NCBI GenBank assembly: GCA_020152595.1
Contig: JAIGNY010001603.1
Span: 472,501-536,500, forward strand
DNA: 64,000 nucleotides
Reading direction: 5' to 3'
Source of the DNA: Chiridota heheva
Lineage: Eukaryota; Echinodermata; Holothuroidea; Apodida; Chiridotidae
Position 1 is the first letter of the stretch; each line of letters starts with the position of its first letter. A program made the position numbers and the translations under genes. The notes under the pieces were generated by a model. The model was not told where the DNA came from, searched no databases, and worked only from the letters and a program-made list of their open reading frames with translations. Below are positions 63,915-64,000 of the stretch, in pieces.

Positions 63915-64000
63915 CGGTCCGGGAGAAACGTAGACTTTTGGTGTAATAAGAAAATACACCAAAACTTGGAGTTTCGTATTCATTAGGATCCATAGAGGCC
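63915..64000 (+). mobile_element. long-TIR element, copy cut by the window edge
   Basis: Begins CGGTCCGGGAG and continues with GACTTTTGGTGTAATAAG, CTTGGAGTTTCGTATTCATT and a TCCATAGAGGCC block, matching the left arm of the element at 38087. The rest lies beyond the window. Confidence 0.8.

Overview
This is a gene-poor, repeat-dense, AT-rich eukaryotic window. No operon structure, bacterial gene or CRISPR array was seen. One conserved host gene is clear: a single-exon forkhead transcription factor of the FoxD class on the minus strand (20447-21853). A FoxD gene with an eh1 motif, very long (TA)n arrays, MITE-like elements, LINE remnants and a tRNA-derived SINE point to an animal, most likely a marine invertebrate. 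The species cannot be fixed from the sequence alone; an invertebrate deuterostome is a guess.

Layout. 1-20 kb: mostly unassigned AT-rich DNA with four large (TA)n arrays (the first about 1 kb), small DNA-transposon remnants at 3.3, 6.3, 9.4 and 13.4 kb, a 27-30 bp minisatellite at 12.0-12.2 kb and several short duplications. 19.8-22.6 kb: the FoxD locus, with a cluster of promoter-like motifs (octamer, CRE, CCAAT, TCTCGCGA, CTCF-like) 0.5-0.75 kb upstream of its ATG. 23-38 kb: dispersed repeat families, an element with GATCGGGAGATC subterminal repeats (26.0 kb), an (AAT)n array, a foldback MITE (32.8 kb), a SINE with a perfect 12-bp target-site duplication (34.4 kb), and low-repeat stretches that may be regulatory (28.3-28.9 and 35.2-36.3 kb). 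36.8-46.2 kb: a transposon-rich block with copies of a 0.46-0.48 kb MITE, a long-TIR element, two decayed LINEs (a Jockey/CR1-like one on plus, an I-like one with RNase H on minus) and TTAA-flanked MITEs that appear nested. 46-64 kb: tandem repeats with units of about 160, 14 and 300 bp, a decayed THAP-domain exon (52.0 kb), one orphan exon with splice sites (53.2-53.4 kb), three related 20-bp palindromes (55.3 kb), further MITEs and two long (TA)n arrays near the right edge.

Functionally, FoxD probably encodes a nuclear DNA-binding regulator, often a repressor through Groucho. Nearly everything else is mobile-element or tandem-repeat DNA. Much of it consists of short non-autonomous DNA transposons with CAG...CTG ends; three well-preserved copies have 5-bp target duplications and another has 6 bp, suggesting hAT-like origins. 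Family names are not given because no repeat library could be searched.
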